From Hydrogenobacter sp. (GTDB taxonomy: Bacteria; Aquificota; Aquificia; Aquificales; Aquificaceae): a stretch of 64,000 nt of DNA. The notes below the pieces were generated by a model. That model was not told where the DNA came from. It did no database searches and saw only the letters and a program-made list of their open reading frames with translations. This document shows positions 1-10,168 of the stretch, one piece after another. A program made the translations under genes and the position numbers. Numbering within the stretch: position 1 is the stretch's first letter; every line of letters starts with the position of its first letter. The stretch lies in contig JAPYWJ010000001.1 of NCBI GenBank assembly GCA_028276405.1, positions 1 through 64,000 on the forward strand, given 5' to 3'.

Positions 1-182
1 AAAACCGTTAAAGGTCAAAAGGCTAAGTTCAGAGAGCTTTTTTGTGGCATCCTCAAGAAGTTTTTTGTTTTTCTCGTAATGATAAGCTCAGCACATTAGA
101 GGAGCTTTTATAAACCCTGTCAGAAAATCCAAAGTTGAGCGGTTTTAAAACATATATAAGACCACAAAAGGGAGGTGGTAAA

Positions 183-242
183 ATGAAAAGAACCCTGCTT
201 TTTATGTCTTTGCCAATAGCCCTAAGCTTTGCTGTTTCTTGA
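183..242 (+). CDS. 19-residue signal-peptide-like small ORF (aborted lipoprotein leader?)
   Basis: A strong ribosome binding site (GGGAGGTGG at 171-179) precedes this ATG, and 19 codons follow that read as a perfect export signal: MKRT, a hydrophobic core, then FAVS. The stop TGA falls exactly where a lipobox cysteine (TGT/TGC) would be expected. The next gene starts 8 bases later. It may be a decayed small lipoprotein gene, a leader peptide that couples translation to the next gene, or chance. No function can be assigned. Confidence 0.35.
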   Translation: MKRTLLFMSLPIALSFAVS

Positions 243-250
243 GGTAAGCT

Positions 251-811
251 ATGAGAAAGCTACTGACCTTTGCCCTGCTTGTTTTCCTTAGCCTTTTTGC
301 CTTTGCCCAGCAAAAGCCCGAGCCCTTTGGTCTGAAGTTAGGAATTAGCACAAAGGAAGAAACTATGAATGTTATAGAAAAGGAAGGTGGAAGGGTAGTA
401 AATTCAGGGTATAAGGTAATAAAAGGAGATGTGATAAATCCCAATGTGGAGGGAGTGGAGGTTGAGAGACTTCCCGTAGATAATCTGGTATCTGCTACTT
501 TTTGGTTTTTCAAGGGAAGACTGTACAAGATAGAGTACCTTTTCCCGCTTTCTATGAACAAAGAAGAGTTTTATGTGATTTCCGAACAGCTTAGGAAGAA
601 GTATGGCAATCCCAGAAGGTATGTAAGACCTTATCTTGCAGATGGCGTAGCAGAGTGGAACTTTGGGGATGTAAGAATGAGCTTAATAGCCCCTTGGGCA
701 TCTTGGAGCATGTATCTGATCTACGAGCACACACCCACTGCAAGGGAAGTAGAAAAGAGCGACCAAGAGGTCTTTAACAAAGAAACCGCAAAACCAAAAA
801 GAGGACTATAA
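251..811 (+). CDS. Exported protein of unknown function, 186 aa
   Basis: I do not recognise the family. Residues 1-20 are a signal peptide (MRKLL, hydrophobic core, cleavage after FAFA). The mature part opens with PFGLKLGIS and has a mixed alpha/beta pattern, with aromatic strands near residue 80 (ATFWFFKGRLYKIEY), and a charged Lys/Arg-rich tail. It has no cysteines and no membrane segment after the signal, so a periplasmic location is inferred. The SD is GAGG at 241-244, inside the tail of the preceding mini-ORF. The next gene follows after 14 bases with a nearly identical signal peptide, so the two probably form one exported operon. Confidence 0.75.
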   Translation: MRKLLTFALLVFLSLFAFAQQKPEPFGLKLGISTKEETMNVIEKEGGRVVNSGYKVIKGDVINPNVEGVEVERLPVDNLVSATFWFFKGRLYKIEYLFPLSMNKEEFYVISEQLRKKYGNPRRYVRPYLADGVAEWNFGDVRMSLIAPWASWSMYLIYEHTPTAREVEKSDQEVFNKETAKPKRGL

Positions 812-825
812 AAGGAGGTTAAGCC

Positions 826-2757
826 ATGAAGAAAGCCTTCAGCCTTCTTTTCATCATCCTCAGCCTTTTTGCCTTTAAAAACTTTGCCTTTGCCCAGCCA
901 GAAGTGGATGCGTGCTATAACTTCCATAAAGCTGGAGACTACAGAAGGGCTATAGAAGCTGGGAAAGTGGCGGTTCAAAAGTATCCAAATAGCTTAAAAG
1001 CACACTTTTGCTTGGGAGCAAGCTACTACGCAATCGGAGAGTTTAAACTTGCCCTAGAGCATATGAAAAAGGCAGAAAGATTAACTTCAGACAAAGGAGC
1101 TTTGATGCATATTTACAATCGGCTTGGATTGACTTACTGGAGAATGGGCTACTTGGATGACGCACTTCTTTACTACAGCAGAAGCCTAAGCTTGGCAAGA
1201 GATCTAGGAAATAAAAGTATGCAGGCAACAGTCTTGAACAACATCGCTTTGATATACGACAATAAAGGTGAATTTGATAAAGCCTTAGAATATTATGAAG
1301 AGTCTTTAAGGTTAGAAACAGACGAAAAGGCAAAGGCTGCCACCTACAACAATATTGCCTTTGTCTATGAAAATAAAGGCGACTATCAAAAGGCTGTGGA
1401 ATATCTCCAAAAGGCGATAGAAATAAGCGAAAGGTATGGAGATTATCATGGGGCTTCTATGATAAAAGTTAACCTTGGGAATGCATACAGAAAGATGAAA
1501 GACTATGAAAAGGCAGAAAAATATATTCTGGAAGGTCTTGAGGGTGTAAAAAAGGTCGGTGATAAATACTGGGAAGCTTTCGGGTATTATGTTCTTGGTT
1601 TGCTATACAGAGACAAAGGGGACAAAAAGACTGCCAAAGATTACCTCACTCGTGCCTATAATCTGTTTAAATCCATCGGTGCGGAAGGGAATGCTAAGGA
1701 AGTCCTTTCTGAAATACAAGAGCTTGAAAAACAGAGGGTGGCTGTATATGGTGGTGTGGAGATTGGGTCAAAGGGTGTGAAGGCTCAGGCTTACAGGATT
1801 GGTCTTAAGGGGGATGAGTTTTATGACCTGCAGGAGGTCTTTAGGGAAAGCATAAACACCACCATAATAGCTGGGGTCAAAGAGACGGGAGCTTTTTCTA
1901 AGGATGGTATAGAGGAGACTGCACAGGCGGTTAAGACATTGATAGAGAAGCTAAAGGAAAAGGGTGTGCCCGGGGATAACATTTTTGTGGTGGCAAGCAG
2001 TGCTATATCCTCGGTGAAAAACAGGGATGAGTTGGCAAAAAGGGTGGAGGAACTCACGGGTTATAAGTTGGAGTTTTTGACGGTTAAGGATGAGGTGCTT
2101 TTTGGTATTGCGGGGGCTGTTCCGCCCAAGTATTTTTATAACTCCGTCTTTGTGGATGTAGGCAGTGGAAACACCAAGATAGGATACCTTGAAAAGGTAG
2201 GAGGCTCCATAAACGTGAGGAGCTTTGAGATTCCTTATGGGACTGTGAGCCTGACGGAGAGGGCAAGCAAGGGTAAAGATTTCAGAACGGAGTTGGTGGA
2301 GGTTTTGAGTAAAGAGGTGGAGCCTGTGCTCAAAAGGGAAGCCCAAAAGAACCCTGCTTACCTAAACAGACAGAACGTTTTCTTGGTGGGTGGCATTGTT
2401 TGGGCTATAACCACTCTTCAAAAGCCGGGGCAGGTTGAAGAGGCTTATGTTAAGCTGAGTAGTTCGGATATTAGAAACTTCACGCTGGCGGTCCGGCAAA
2501 ATCCAGACAGAGTTTTAAACCCTGACCTCTCAAAGCTAAAGCCTGAGCTCAGAGACAAGGCTAAAAAGCAGATAGAGAAAGTAAAGGATGTTTTCAGTAT
2601 GGATAATCTTTATGCGGGTGGCACGCTTTTGGATAGCATTGGCAAGACCCTTAACTTTGAAAAGAGGAGTTTGATATTCCCAAGGTATGGCAATTGGTTG
2701 GTGGGTTATGTGGTGCTGAGGGGATACCTTGAAGAGACGGAGGCGGTGAAAAAGTAA
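826..2757 (+). CDS. Exported TPR protein fused to an actin-like (ASKHA) ATPase-fold domain
   Basis: Residues 1-24 form a signal peptide ending FAFAQ. About residues 28-300 are tetratricopeptide repeats (for example NNIALIYDNKGEFDKALEYY and NNIAFVYENKGDYQKAVEYL). Residues ~305-640 look like a Ppx/GppA- or ParM-like ASKHA domain: a first phosphate loop-like stretch YGGVEIGSKGVK near 306 and a second DVGSGNTK near 444. The usual Ppx DxGGGS signature is not exact. ASKHA enzymes normally use cytosolic ATP or polyphosphate, so combining this fold with a signal peptide is odd. AGGAGG at 813-818 fixes the start. Function is unknown; a role in envelope scaffolding is inference only. Confidence 0.75.
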   Translation: MKKAFSLLFIILSLFAFKNFAFAQPEVDACYNFHKAGDYRRAIEAGKVAVQKYPNSLKAHFCLGASYYAIGEFKLALEHMKKAERLTSDKGALMHIYNRLGLTYWRMGYLDDALLYYSRSLSLARDLGNKSMQATVLNNIALIYDNKGEFDKALEYYEESLRLETDEKAKAATYNNIAFVYENKGDYQKAVEYLQKAIEISERYGDYHGASMIKVNLGNAYRKMKDYEKAEKYILEGLEGVKKVGDKYWEAFGYYVLGLLYRDKGDKKTAKDYLTRAYNLFKSIGAEGNAKEVLSEIQELEKQRVAVYGGVEIGSKGVKAQAYRIGLKGDEFYDLQEVFRESINTTIIAGVKETGAFSKDGIEETAQAVKTLIEKLKEKGVPGDNIFVVASSAISSVKNRDELAKRVEELTGYKLEFLTVKDEVLFGIAGAVPPKYFYNSVFVDVGSGNTKIGYLEKVGGSINVRSFEIPYGTVSLTERASKGKDFRTELVEVLSKEVEPVLKREAQKNPAYLNRQNVFLVGGIVWAITTLQKPGQVEEAYVKLSSSDIRNFTLAVRQNPDRVLNPDLSKLKPELRDKAKKQIEKVKDVFSMDNLYAGGTLLDSIGKTLNFEKRSLIFPRYGNWLVGYVVLRGYLEETEAVKK

Positions 2758-2804
2758 TAATATAGCTCAAGTTGCTACATTAATAACTCTTATGAGGTTT
2801 TGAT

Positions 2805-5486
2805 CTAAAAGAGATCACCATACCTTTTGATGAACATGCCTTTTAGAAATTGAGCTAGTGTAAGGTAGCCTATTATGGCTGGTAAAAGCACAGACCAATA
2901 ATAAAGACTTGGGAGGGGTCTCATGCCAAGTTTCTCACCAAACACAGTAAAAGGCAACAGGCTACCGATAAGCAGGGCTAAAACAGTAAAAACGACCAAT
3001 AAGATGCCTGGAAAACTACTTATTAGAGGAGCTTTTTTTGTCCTCAGCATATAGACTACCATGGTTTGTGTCCAAAGACTCTCAACAAACCACCCAGTTT
3101 GAAAGAGAGATACAAACTGAGTTTTCAATTCAGTGGACAGATGGTTATAGGGTCCTAATACTGTTGGACATACAACAAAAAACAGCATGGCGTAAGTAAA
3201 AATATCAAAAAGCGAGCTGGAAGGTCCAAACCATAGCATAAGGTTTTTGATTCTTTTTGCAGACCACCTTTTTGGTTTCTCTATGTATTCTCTGTCTACT
3301 CTATCAAAGGGCATTGATGTCATAGAAAGATCATAAGTAAGATTTAGAAAAAGAAGTTGGAGCGGAGCCATAGGTAGGAAAGGTAGAAAGGCACTGGCAA
3401 CGAGCACAGAAAAGACATTTCCAAAATTAGAGCTTGCGGTTATGGATATATACTTGGCTATATTGGCAAAGGTTTTTCTTCCTTCTACAACACCGTTTTT
3501 AAGCACCATAAGGTTTTTTTCCAAAAGAATTACATCTGCGGACTCCTTTGCTATATCAACGGCATTATCTACGGATATGGCTACATCAGCTTCTTTCATG
3601 GCGAGTGTATCGTTTATACCATCTCCAAGAAAACCCACTGTGTGCCCCCTACTTTTCAGAACCTTTATTATCCTCGCTTTTTGTGTAGGGGTTAGTTTAG
3701 CAAATATGGTTGTTTTCTCTACCACCTTCGCAAGTTCTTCATCGCTCATGCTTTCTATCTGATCTCCCAGAAGTACATTCTTTACATCTATTCCCACCTC
3801 TTTGCATATCTTTTTAGCCACTATGTGATTGTCTCCTGTTAGTATCTTTACATCTACACCACAGGCTTTTAGCGCTTGCACAGCTTCAGGTGCAGTTTCT
3901 TTGGGTGGGTCAAGAAAAGCCAAGAAGCCCATAAGCACCATATTACTCTCGTCCTTAACCCCAAAAACACCTTCTGGTGGTACATCATTTTTCTGAGCCA
4001 CCGCAAGCACCCTCATACCGTCTTCGTATAACTTTTCTACCATCTGAAGCACTTCAGCTTTTATCTCATCAGTAAGAGGGATTACACGCCCTCTATACTC
4101 TACCAAACTACACACAGAAAGAACCTCTTCTACCGCACCTTTTGTAATAAGTTGTCTTTTTTTACCTCCTGCAACTGTGCTTTCCAAAACTACAGACATC
4201 CTTCTCCTGACAAAATCAAAGGGTATTTCATCTACTTTCTTGTAGATTTTTTCTAATGTGCTTCCTTCCATACCTTTCTCTCTGCCGTACTCTAAGATGG
4301 CTATATCAAGGAGATTTTTCAGACCTGTTTGGTAATAACTGTTTAAAAAGGCATGTCTAAGCACCCTCTCCTCCTCTTGTCCGTGTATGTCCATGTACTT
4401 TACAAGGATCACTTTGTTAAGTGTAAGGGTACCTGTTTTGTCTGTGCATAGCACATCCATAGAACCAAGATTCTGTATAGAATCAAGTTTTTTTACTATG
4501 GTTTTACGTCTTGCCATCGCTACTGCACCCTTTGCGAGGTTAGTAGTCACTATCATGGGCAGCATTTCTGGTGTGATGCCTACTGCTACCGCAAGAGCAA
4601 ACAAAAGAGCGTCAAACCAACTTCCTTTTGTGATGCCGTTTATCACAAAAACTAATGGGAATATAAAGGCTATAAACTTGATAAAAAGCTTGCTAACTTC
4701 GTTTACACCTTTTTCAAAGCTTGTTCTAGACCTACGACCTACAAGACTTTTAGCCATAGAACCTAAATAGGTACTTTCACCTGTAGCCAACACCACACCT
4801 ATACCAGAACCACTTGCTACGCTTGTCCCCATAAAGCAAATATTTTCAAGATCCAAAAGGGTTGGTTTTTCTGGAAGCTCTTTGGTAAGTTCTGCATATT
4901 TCTCAACGGGTTCCGACTCTCCAGTAAGAACTGCCTGGTTTACAAATAGGTCTTTTGAGCGCAGAATCCTTAGGTCAGCAGGTACCAAATCTCCCGCAGA
5001 CAGATAAACTATATCCCCAGGAACAACCTCTTCTATGTTTATTTCTACTATACCCTCGTCCTTTCTCTTGACCAGCACGGTAGTGTGAACCATAGCCTTG
5101 AGCTTCTGTGCTTCAAGATGAGACTTGTACTCCTGCAAGAAACGTAGGACACCGCTCACTATTACCATCACGCTTATGATGATTATGGTGCTCCAGTCTT
5201 TTTCGTCTGGAGGTGCAAAGAGAACATCCGTTATATAGGATACTACCGCAAGAAATATGAGAATACCAATGAAGGGATTTATGAAAGCTTTTAATAACTC
5301 TATGTACCATGGTGCTGGCTTTTCGTGAACTATTTCGTTGTTGCCAAATATCTCAAGTCTTCTCTTTACCTCATGTGTAGATAATCCTTCATCTGAGCTC
5401 TCCAATATATCAAACAACTCCTTTATATCTTTCCTTGCAAAATCCACAAGCCTAGCAAAGCTATAGGTGTTCTTTCTTCTCCTCAT
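2805..5486 (-). CDS. mgtA: P3-type Mg2+-transporting P-type ATPase, MgtA/MgtB-like
   Basis: An 893-residue P-type ATPase that should import Mg2+ across the inner membrane. Visible landmarks are an N-terminal cation-ATPase segment (~20-60), the actuator loop LTGES (187-191), the M4 ion-site motif GITPEMLP (303-310), the phosphorylation site DKTGTLT with Asp349, the GDGIND hinge, and the M6 region LTYDLSMTSMPFD typical of MgtA. Length matches the family (~890-900). A perfect TATAAT (5503 down to 5498) lies 11 bases before the ATG, so the message is probably leaderless or nearly so; that leaves no room for a Mg-sensing leader such as an M-box. Convergent with the upstream exported-protein gene. 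Confidence 0.92.
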   Translation of the reverse strand: MRRRKNTYSFARLVDFARKDIKELFDILESSDEGLSTHEVKRRLEIFGNNEIVHEKPAPWYIELLKAFINPFIGILIFLAVVSYITDVLFAPPDEKDWSTIIIISVMVIVSGVLRFLQEYKSHLEAQKLKAMVHTTVLVKRKDEGIVEINIEEVVPGDIVYLSAGDLVPADLRILRSKDLFVNQAVLTGESEPVEKYAELTKELPEKPTLLDLENICFMGTSVASGSGIGVVLATGESTYLGSMAKSLVGRRSRTSFEKGVNEVSKLFIKFIAFIFPLVFVINGITKGSWFDALLFALAVAVGITPEMLPMIVTTNLAKGAVAMARRKTIVKKLDSIQNLGSMDVLCTDKTGTLTLNKVILVKYMDIHGQEEERVLRHAFLNSYYQTGLKNLLDIAILEYGREKGMEGSTLEKIYKKVDEIPFDFVRRRMSVVLESTVAGGKKRQLITKGAVEEVLSVCSLVEYRGRVIPLTDEIKAEVLQMVEKLYEDGMRVLAVAQKNDVPPEGVFGVKDESNMVLMGFLAFLDPPKETAPEAVQALKACGVDVKILTGDNHIVAKKICKEVGIDVKNVLLGDQIESMSDEELAKVVEKTTIFAKLTPTQKARIIKVLKSRGHTVGFLGDGINDTLAMKEADVAISVDNAVDIAKESADVILLEKNLMVLKNGVVEGRKTFANIAKYISITASSNFGNVFSVLVASAFLPFLPMAPLQLLFLNLTYDLSMTSMPFDRVDREYIEKPKRWSAKRIKNLMLWFGPSSSLFDIFTYAMLFFVVCPTVLGPYNHLSTELKTQFVSLFQTGWFVESLWTQTMVVYMLRTKKAPLISSFPGILLVVFTVLALLIGSLLPFTVFGEKLGMRPLPSLYYWSVLLPAIIGYLTLAQFLKGMFIKRYGDLF

Positions 5487-5497
5487 AGGGAAGGTTA

Positions 5498-5503
5498 ATT
5501 ATA
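5498..5503 (-). promoter_or_regulatory. -10 box of mgtA (leaderless)
   Basis: The minus strand reads TATAAT here, 11 bases before the mgtA ATG at 5486. This predicts a start site within a few bases of the initiation codon. Confidence 0.5.
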
Positions 5504-5584
5504 TTTGCATATACTTAAAGTTTTTGTTAAGAATGTGGTAGGTTTATAAAAAATTCATGTACAGCAGGTGTGTGGGTTTGATGT

Positions 5585-5590
5585 TATAAT
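5585..5590 (+). promoter_or_regulatory. Extended -10 promoter of the rpmF-plsX-fabH operon
   Basis: TGTTATAAT is an extended -10 (TG one base upstream of TATAAT). No good -35 is visible at 16-18 bases. The SD AGGAGG at 5613-5618 and the rpmF ATG at 5628 follow, giving a leader of roughly 30 nt, longer than at most other operon heads here. Confidence 0.55.
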
Positions 5591-5627
5591 ATTGAAAATA
5601 AAACCATAACTTAGGAGGCAATGAATT

Positions 5628-5813
5628 ATGGCTGTTCCTAAAAGGAAGACTTCTAGATGGAGAAGGGATCAGAGAAGAGCACAAAACTTTTTTTCAAAAG
5701 TAAAGCCTTTGTCTCTTTCTCTGTGTCCTAATTGCGGAGAGTTTATCCTCCCCCACAGGGTATGCCCTTACTGTGGTCACTACAAAGGCAAGGAAGTTAT
5801 TAAAATTGGTTGA
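5628..5813 (+). CDS. rpmF: 50S ribosomal protein L32
   Basis: 61 residues starting [19 protein letters not shown], the L32 signature, followed by a zinc-ribbon CPNC (34-37) ... CPYC (47-50), so this is the Zn-binding form. It is a structural protein of the large ribosomal subunit. AGGAGG lies 9-14 bases upstream of the ATG. Its TGA overlaps the plsX ATG (TGATG), preserving the widely conserved rpmF-plsX-fabH order. Confidence 0.97.
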   Translation: MAVPKRKTSRWRRDQRRAQNFFSKVKPLSLSLCPNCGEFILPHRVCPYCGHYKGKEVIKIG

Positions 5814-6826
5814 TGGATAAGCCAAGAATAGCAGTTGATTGCATGGGGGGTGACTATGCCCCCGAAGAGATAATCAAAGGATGTCTATTGGCTCATAAGG
5901 AGCTGGATCTTATACTTTACCTTGTAGGCCATCAAGAGAGAATAAAAAACATATTGGGAAAGAATTACAATAAAGATAGACTTCAAATAGTTCATGCGGA
6001 AGATGTGGTAAGCATGAGTGAGCCTCCTTCAAATGTGCTTAAAAAAAAGAGTTCATCCCTTTACATCGCTGGGCTATTACTTAGAGAAAATATGGCAGAT
6101 GGGTTGGTTTCTGCAGGAAACACTGGAGCGGTACTTACCGTAGGTAAGTTTTTAGTAGGCGCTCTTGAAGGCATAGAAAGACCAGCTATAGGTGTAGCTT
6201 TGCCTAATCCAAAGGGAAAGACAGTTCTTATAGATGTAGGTGCAAATGTGGATTGCAAGCCCAGGCACCTGTTGCAGTTTGCCATAATAGGACACACTTA
6301 CGCTAAGGAGATACTTGGTATACAGAATCCAAGAGTAGGCATTCTCAGTATAGGTGAGGAGGAAGGTAAAGGGAACGAGCTTGTAAAGGAATCTTACATA
6401 CTTCTCAAAAGAAGCAAGTTGAACTTTTTGGGAAACGCAGAAGGGAGGGATATATACGCTGGAACTTTTGATGTTATAGTGTGTGATGGTTTTGTAGGAA
6501 ATGTGATACTAAAAGCTAGTGAAAGTCTTGGCATGGCAGTTTTGCAAATGATAAAGGAAGAGGTGCAAAAGAGTCTGCTCGCCAAGATAGGAGCCTTGCT
6601 TATGAAACCTGCCCTCAATAACTTTAAAAAGAAGGCAGATTTTGCAGAATACGGAGGCATACCTCTATTGGGTGCAAAAAAACCCGTTATAATAACTCAC
6701 GGAAGAGCAAACGCAAAAGCTATAAAGAACGCCATAAGAGTAGCCAGCGAATTCTACCTTCAGCACTTTAACGAAAGGCTAACAGAAGAATTAAGAAACC
6801 TAAGCCCAAAAGAGGTAAAGATCTGA
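5813..6826 (+). CDS. plsX: Phosphate acyltransferase PlsX
   Basis: 337 residues beginning [17 protein letters not shown], the hallmark PlsX N-terminus. It converts acyl-ACP and phosphate into acyl-phosphate, the donor for glycerol-3-phosphate acylation by PlsY, on the cytosolic face of the membrane. Conserved SAGNTGA (~99-105) is present. An in-frame TTG lies one codon upstream, but ATG 5813 sits in a TGATG coupling with rpmF and is preferred. It overlaps fabH by the same TGATG arrangement, so the three genes are translationally coupled. Confidence 0.96.
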   Translation: MDKPRIAVDCMGGDYAPEEIIKGCLLAHKELDLILYLVGHQERIKNILGKNYNKDRLQIVHAEDVVSMSEPPSNVLKKKSSSLYIAGLLLRENMADGLVSAGNTGAVLTVGKFLVGALEGIERPAIGVALPNPKGKTVLIDVGANVDCKPRHLLQFAIIGHTYAKEILGIQNPRVGILSIGEEEGKGNELVKESYILLKRSKLNFLGNAEGRDIYAGTFDVIVCDGFVGNVILKASESLGMAVLQMIKEEVQKSLLAKIGALLMKPALNNFKKKADFAEYGGIPLLGAKKPVIITHGRANAKAIKNAIRVASEFYLQHFNERLTEELRNLSPKEVKI

Positions 6827-7749
6827 TGGGAACTACCATAGCAGGTATAGGAAGATATTTGCCCTCCAAGGTACTTACCAACTTTGATCTAGAAAAAATG
6901 GTGGATACATCCGATGAGTGGATCACTACAAGAACGGGAATAAAAGAGAGACGCATAGCGGATCAAGAGAGTATAACTCAGATGGCTTACATAGCCAGTT
7001 TAGAGGCAATAAATGCTGCAAAAATAAAGCCAGATGACTTGGATATAATCATCTTTGCTACACTCACGCCAGAGCTAAGATTTCCATCTACCGCGTGCCT
7101 TCTGCAAGCACAGTTGGAAGCTTCGAATGCCTATGCTTTTGACATATCAGCAGCGTGCAGTGGCTTCCTGTACGGACTTGACTTAGCAGACGCTTACATA
7201 AGGTCGGGTAGAGCAAAAAACATACTCTTAGTTGGAGCAGAAAGGCTTTCAGAGATAGTAAATTGGGAAGATAGGAGCACCTGCGTGCTTTTCGGAGATG
7301 GTGCAGGTGCTGTGGTTCTTTCCCAAGGAGATGGCCAAATACTATCCTCAAAAATGAAGTCAGACGGAAACTTCTGGGAAATACTTTATGCCCCTAAGTG
7401 TGGATACATAAGCATGAAAGGCAAAGAACTTTTTAAGCTTGCAGTTAGAAGTATGGAAGAGGTCTGCAGACAGGTTATACAAGAGGCAGGTGTAAGTATT
7501 GAGGAAGTTAGCATGATAATACCCCATCAAGCAAACATAAGGATAATGGAAGCTCTTGCGGAAAAGTTGGGTATACAGAAAGAGAAAGTTTATTCCAACA
7601 TACATAAGTATGGAAACACAAGCGCTGCATCCATACCTATAGCCATGTACGAAGCTTACGCGGAAGGAAAATTAAGAAGAGGAGACTTAATACTTCTTAC
7701 CGCTATGGGAGGAGGACTCACATGGGGAGCAGTCCTTCTGAAATTTTAG
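6826..7749 (+). CDS. fabH: Beta-ketoacyl-ACP synthase III (FabH)
   Basis: 307 residues; condenses acetyl-CoA with malonyl-ACP to start fatty acid synthesis. The catalytic triad is visible: Cys111 in SAACSGF, His234 in PHQANIRI and Asn264 in YGNTSAAS. The family G-G-G-W-G type C-terminus ([13 protein letters not shown]) is intact. Third gene of the rpmF-plsX-fabH cluster. The following ATPase gene starts inside its last 28 bases, using GGAGGA within fabH as its SD. Confidence 0.96.
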   Translation: MGTTIAGIGRYLPSKVLTNFDLEKMVDTSDEWITTRTGIKERRIADQESITQMAYIASLEAINAAKIKPDDLDIIIFATLTPELRFPSTACLLQAQLEASNAYAFDISAACSGFLYGLDLADAYIRSGRAKNILLVGAERLSEIVNWEDRSTCVLFGDGAGAVVLSQGDGQILSSKMKSDGNFWEILYAPKCGYISMKGKELFKLAVRSMEEVCRQVIQEAGVSIEEVSMIIPHQANIRIMEALAEKLGIQKEKVYSNIHKYGNTSAASIPIAMYEAYAEGKLRRGDLILLTAMGGGLTWGAVLLKF

Positions 7750-10154
7750 GTTTATCCTCAAAAGAAGCACAACAGAGACTAAAAAAGTACGGTTACAACA
7801 AAGTTGAAAAAGGAAAAAGGTTAAGTGATTGGGAAATTTTTCTAAATCAGTTTAAAAACCCCTACACCCTCTTGCTTTTATCAGTGGCTCTATTGTCCAT
7901 TTACTTAGGTGAGAAAACGGACGCTTTTGTTATAGCAGGCATAGTTCTGCTTGGCAGTCTTTTAGACTTCTGGCAGGAAAGGGGTGCTTACAGGACATTA
8001 GAAAAGCTTCTCTCTATGGTAAGGATCTCCGCAACAGTAATAAGAGACGGTGAAGAAAAGGAGATGCCTATGGAACACATAGTCCCTGGAGATATAGTGG
8101 TACTAAGGGCTGGAGATATGATTCCTGCAGAAGGCACAGTTCTTAAAGAGAAAGACCTATTCATAAACGAAGCCCTAATGACAGGAGAAGCTTACCCTGT
8201 AGAAAAGAAAGTAGGTGACTATCTCTACATGGGCACACATGTGGTCAGTGGTTTTGGTGTTATGAAAGTTATAAAGACCGGTAAGGATACTGAATACGGA
8301 AAGATACTACAGAGATTAAGAATAGGCAAGGGTGAAACGGACTTTGAACATGGTCTTAGGAGATTTGGTTATACTCTCTTTGAAGTGGCAACATTTCTCA
8401 CCCTTTTGGTATTTGCGGTGAATGCGTATTACAATAGGGGGGTTATAAACTCTGTCCTCTTTGCACTATCCTTAGGAATAGGCATAACGCCGGTACTTCT
8501 TCCAGCGGTGGTAAGCGTTGGGCTTTCTTATGGTGCAAGGCACATGGCTCGCAAAGGTGCTATAGTAAAGAGATTAGCATCCATCGAAAACTTTGGAAGC
8601 ATGACAGTCCTATGCTGTGATAAAACGGGAACGCTTACAGAAGGAAGAATGAAGGTATACGCATTTAAGAACATACTTGATGTAGATGATAAAGAGGTAG
8701 CTTTATTCTCTTATGTGAACTCTTATCTTCAGACAGGGTATAAAAATCCCGTAGACGAAGCCATAAAGGAGCGGATGGGTTCAGAAGACTTATCTGAATT
8801 TAAAAAACTTGATGAACTACCCTACGACTTTAACAGGAAGAGACTGTCAGTGCTCGTAAGAAGAGGAGAAGAAAACCTTTTGATAACTAAGGGGGCATAC
8901 TCTCATGTGTTAGAAGTATGCAGTTTTGCGCAAATAGAAGGAAAGATACATAACTTGCAGGAGGTTTTAGAAAATATAGAGAAAGTTTATACGGATTATA
9001 GCAAACGAGGTTTTAGATTGATAGCCACAGCCTACAAAGTTGTGGAAAAGGAATCTATCAGTTATGCAGATGAGAGGGATGAGATTTTCCTTGGCTTTAC
9101 AGTCATGCACGACCCTATTAGGGAAGACGCCAAAAATGTTTTAAAGAAGCTTCTGGATTTAGGTGTGGAGTTGAGGATCATCACAGGAGATAACAAACTC
9201 GTTGCAGAATATGTGGCGCAACAGATGGGTCTTCAAGGTAGTGTTATAAGCGGTGAGGATTTTAGAAAGCTTTCTGAAGAAGCTCTCATAAGCAGAGTAA
9301 GGGACACTTTTGTTTTTGCTGAACTGTCTCCTTTGCAAAAGGACATGGTGATCAGAGCCTTGAGAAAGGCAGGTTATGTGGTAGGATACATGGGGGATGG
9401 AATAAACGATGTTGCTGCTATGAGAAGTGCAGATGTGGCTATATCTGTAGAAAACGCTGTAGATGTAGCAAAGGAAAGTGCAGACATAGTTCTTCTAAGA
9501 GCGGATTTAGAAACTGTGATAGATGCGATATTAGAAGGTAGAAAAACCTTCCTGAACACTATGAAGTATCTCTTTATGCAAACAAGTTCCAACTTTGGAA
9601 ATGTGTTCTCCATAGCAGGTGCTTCCTTCTTAGTACCTTTCCTACCCATGCTACCTAAACAGGTATTGACTACAAACCTTCTGACGGACAGTGCGGTTAT
9701 GTCTATACCAACAGACAAAGTGGATGAAGATGAGATAAAAGGTCCCAAAAGGTGGGACATGGTCTTTATAAAGAGATTTATGTTCTTTTTTGGTGTTCTG
9801 AGTTCCATCTTTGATTACATAACCTTTATCTTCTTGCTGTATGTATTTAGAGCTAGTTCAGAAATGTTTCGCTCCGCATGGTTCTTAGAAGGGCTTCTTA
9901 CCCAAGCCCTGGTAATACTTGTTTTACGCACCAAAAAAGCTTTCGCAAAGAGTAAACCATCACCTTTACTTGCACTCACCGTATCGTTAGTGGTGTGTAT
10001 TGGCTTTTCTATACCCTTCACTCCTTTAGGTAGTATACTGGAACTAAAACCTCTGAGTAATGGACTCTACGCCTTTGTTTTTATAATTGCCTTTACTTAC
10101 CTTTTATCGGTAGAAGTCCTCAAGAAATTCTTTTACAGAAGGTATAACTTTTAA
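7722..10154 (+). CDS. P3-type cation-transporting P-type ATPase with altered ion site
   Basis: 810 residues with all catalytic P-type motifs: MTGEA (153-157), DKTGTLT with Asp300, TGDN, GDGIND and an MgtA-like C-terminal half. Compared with the 893-aa MgtA in this window it lacks the ~60-residue N-terminal extension. Its M4 motif is GITPVLLP (254-261) instead of GITPEMLP, and M6 reads [13 protein letters not shown] instead of LTYDLSMTSMPFD. Replacing the M4 Glu by Val resembles P3A proton pumps (PVGLP). Mg2+ import is therefore not safe to assume; proton or another ion is possible. Start ATG 7722 is supported by GGGAGGAGGA just upstream. Confidence 0.85.
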   Translation: MGSSPSEILGLSSKEAQQRLKKYGYNKVEKGKRLSDWEIFLNQFKNPYTLLLLSVALLSIYLGEKTDAFVIAGIVLLGSLLDFWQERGAYRTLEKLLSMVRISATVIRDGEEKEMPMEHIVPGDIVVLRAGDMIPAEGTVLKEKDLFINEALMTGEAYPVEKKVGDYLYMGTHVVSGFGVMKVIKTGKDTEYGKILQRLRIGKGETDFEHGLRRFGYTLFEVATFLTLLVFAVNAYYNRGVINSVLFALSLGIGITPVLLPAVVSVGLSYGARHMARKGAIVKRLASIENFGSMTVLCCDKTGTLTEGRMKVYAFKNILDVDDKEVALFSYVNSYLQTGYKNPVDEAIKERMGSEDLSEFKKLDELPYDFNRKRLSVLVRRGEENLLITKGAYSHVLEVCSFAQIEGKIHNLQEVLENIEKVYTDYSKRGFRLIATAYKVVEKESISYADERDEIFLGFTVMHDPIREDAKNVLKKLLDLGVELRIITGDNKLVAEYVAQQMGLQGSVISGEDFRKLSEEALISRVRDTFVFAELSPLQKDMVIRALRKAGYVVGYMGDGINDVAAMRSADVAISVENAVDVAKESADIVLLRADLETVIDAILEGRKTFLNTMKYLFMQTSSNFGNVFSIAGASFLVPFLPMLPKQVLTTNLLTDSAVMSIPTDKVDEDEIKGPKRWDMVFIKRFMFFFGVLSSIFDYITFIFLLYVFRASSEMFRSAWFLEGLLTQALVILVLRTKKAFAKSKPSPLLALTVSLVVCIGFSIPFTPLGSILELKPLSNGLYAFVFIIAFTYLLSVEVLKKFFYRRYNF

Positions 10155-10168
10155 CCCAAATCCGCAAG

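Noticed and set aside
1-87. A 29-codon minus-strand open frame running off the left edge, rich in Lys/Glu and coding-like.
   Set aside because: There is no start codon or ribosome site downstream of its upstream TGA, and the plus strand is open too; too short to call.
240-242. TGA at the expected lipobox cysteine read as a recoded Cys/Sec codon.
   Set aside because: Read-through adds only three codons before another TGA, and no recoding element is visible.
2758-2820. GATCT-AAAAG-AGATC hairpin near the mgtA stop as a terminator.
   Set aside because: The stem is only 5 bp, overlaps coding sequence and has no U-tract.
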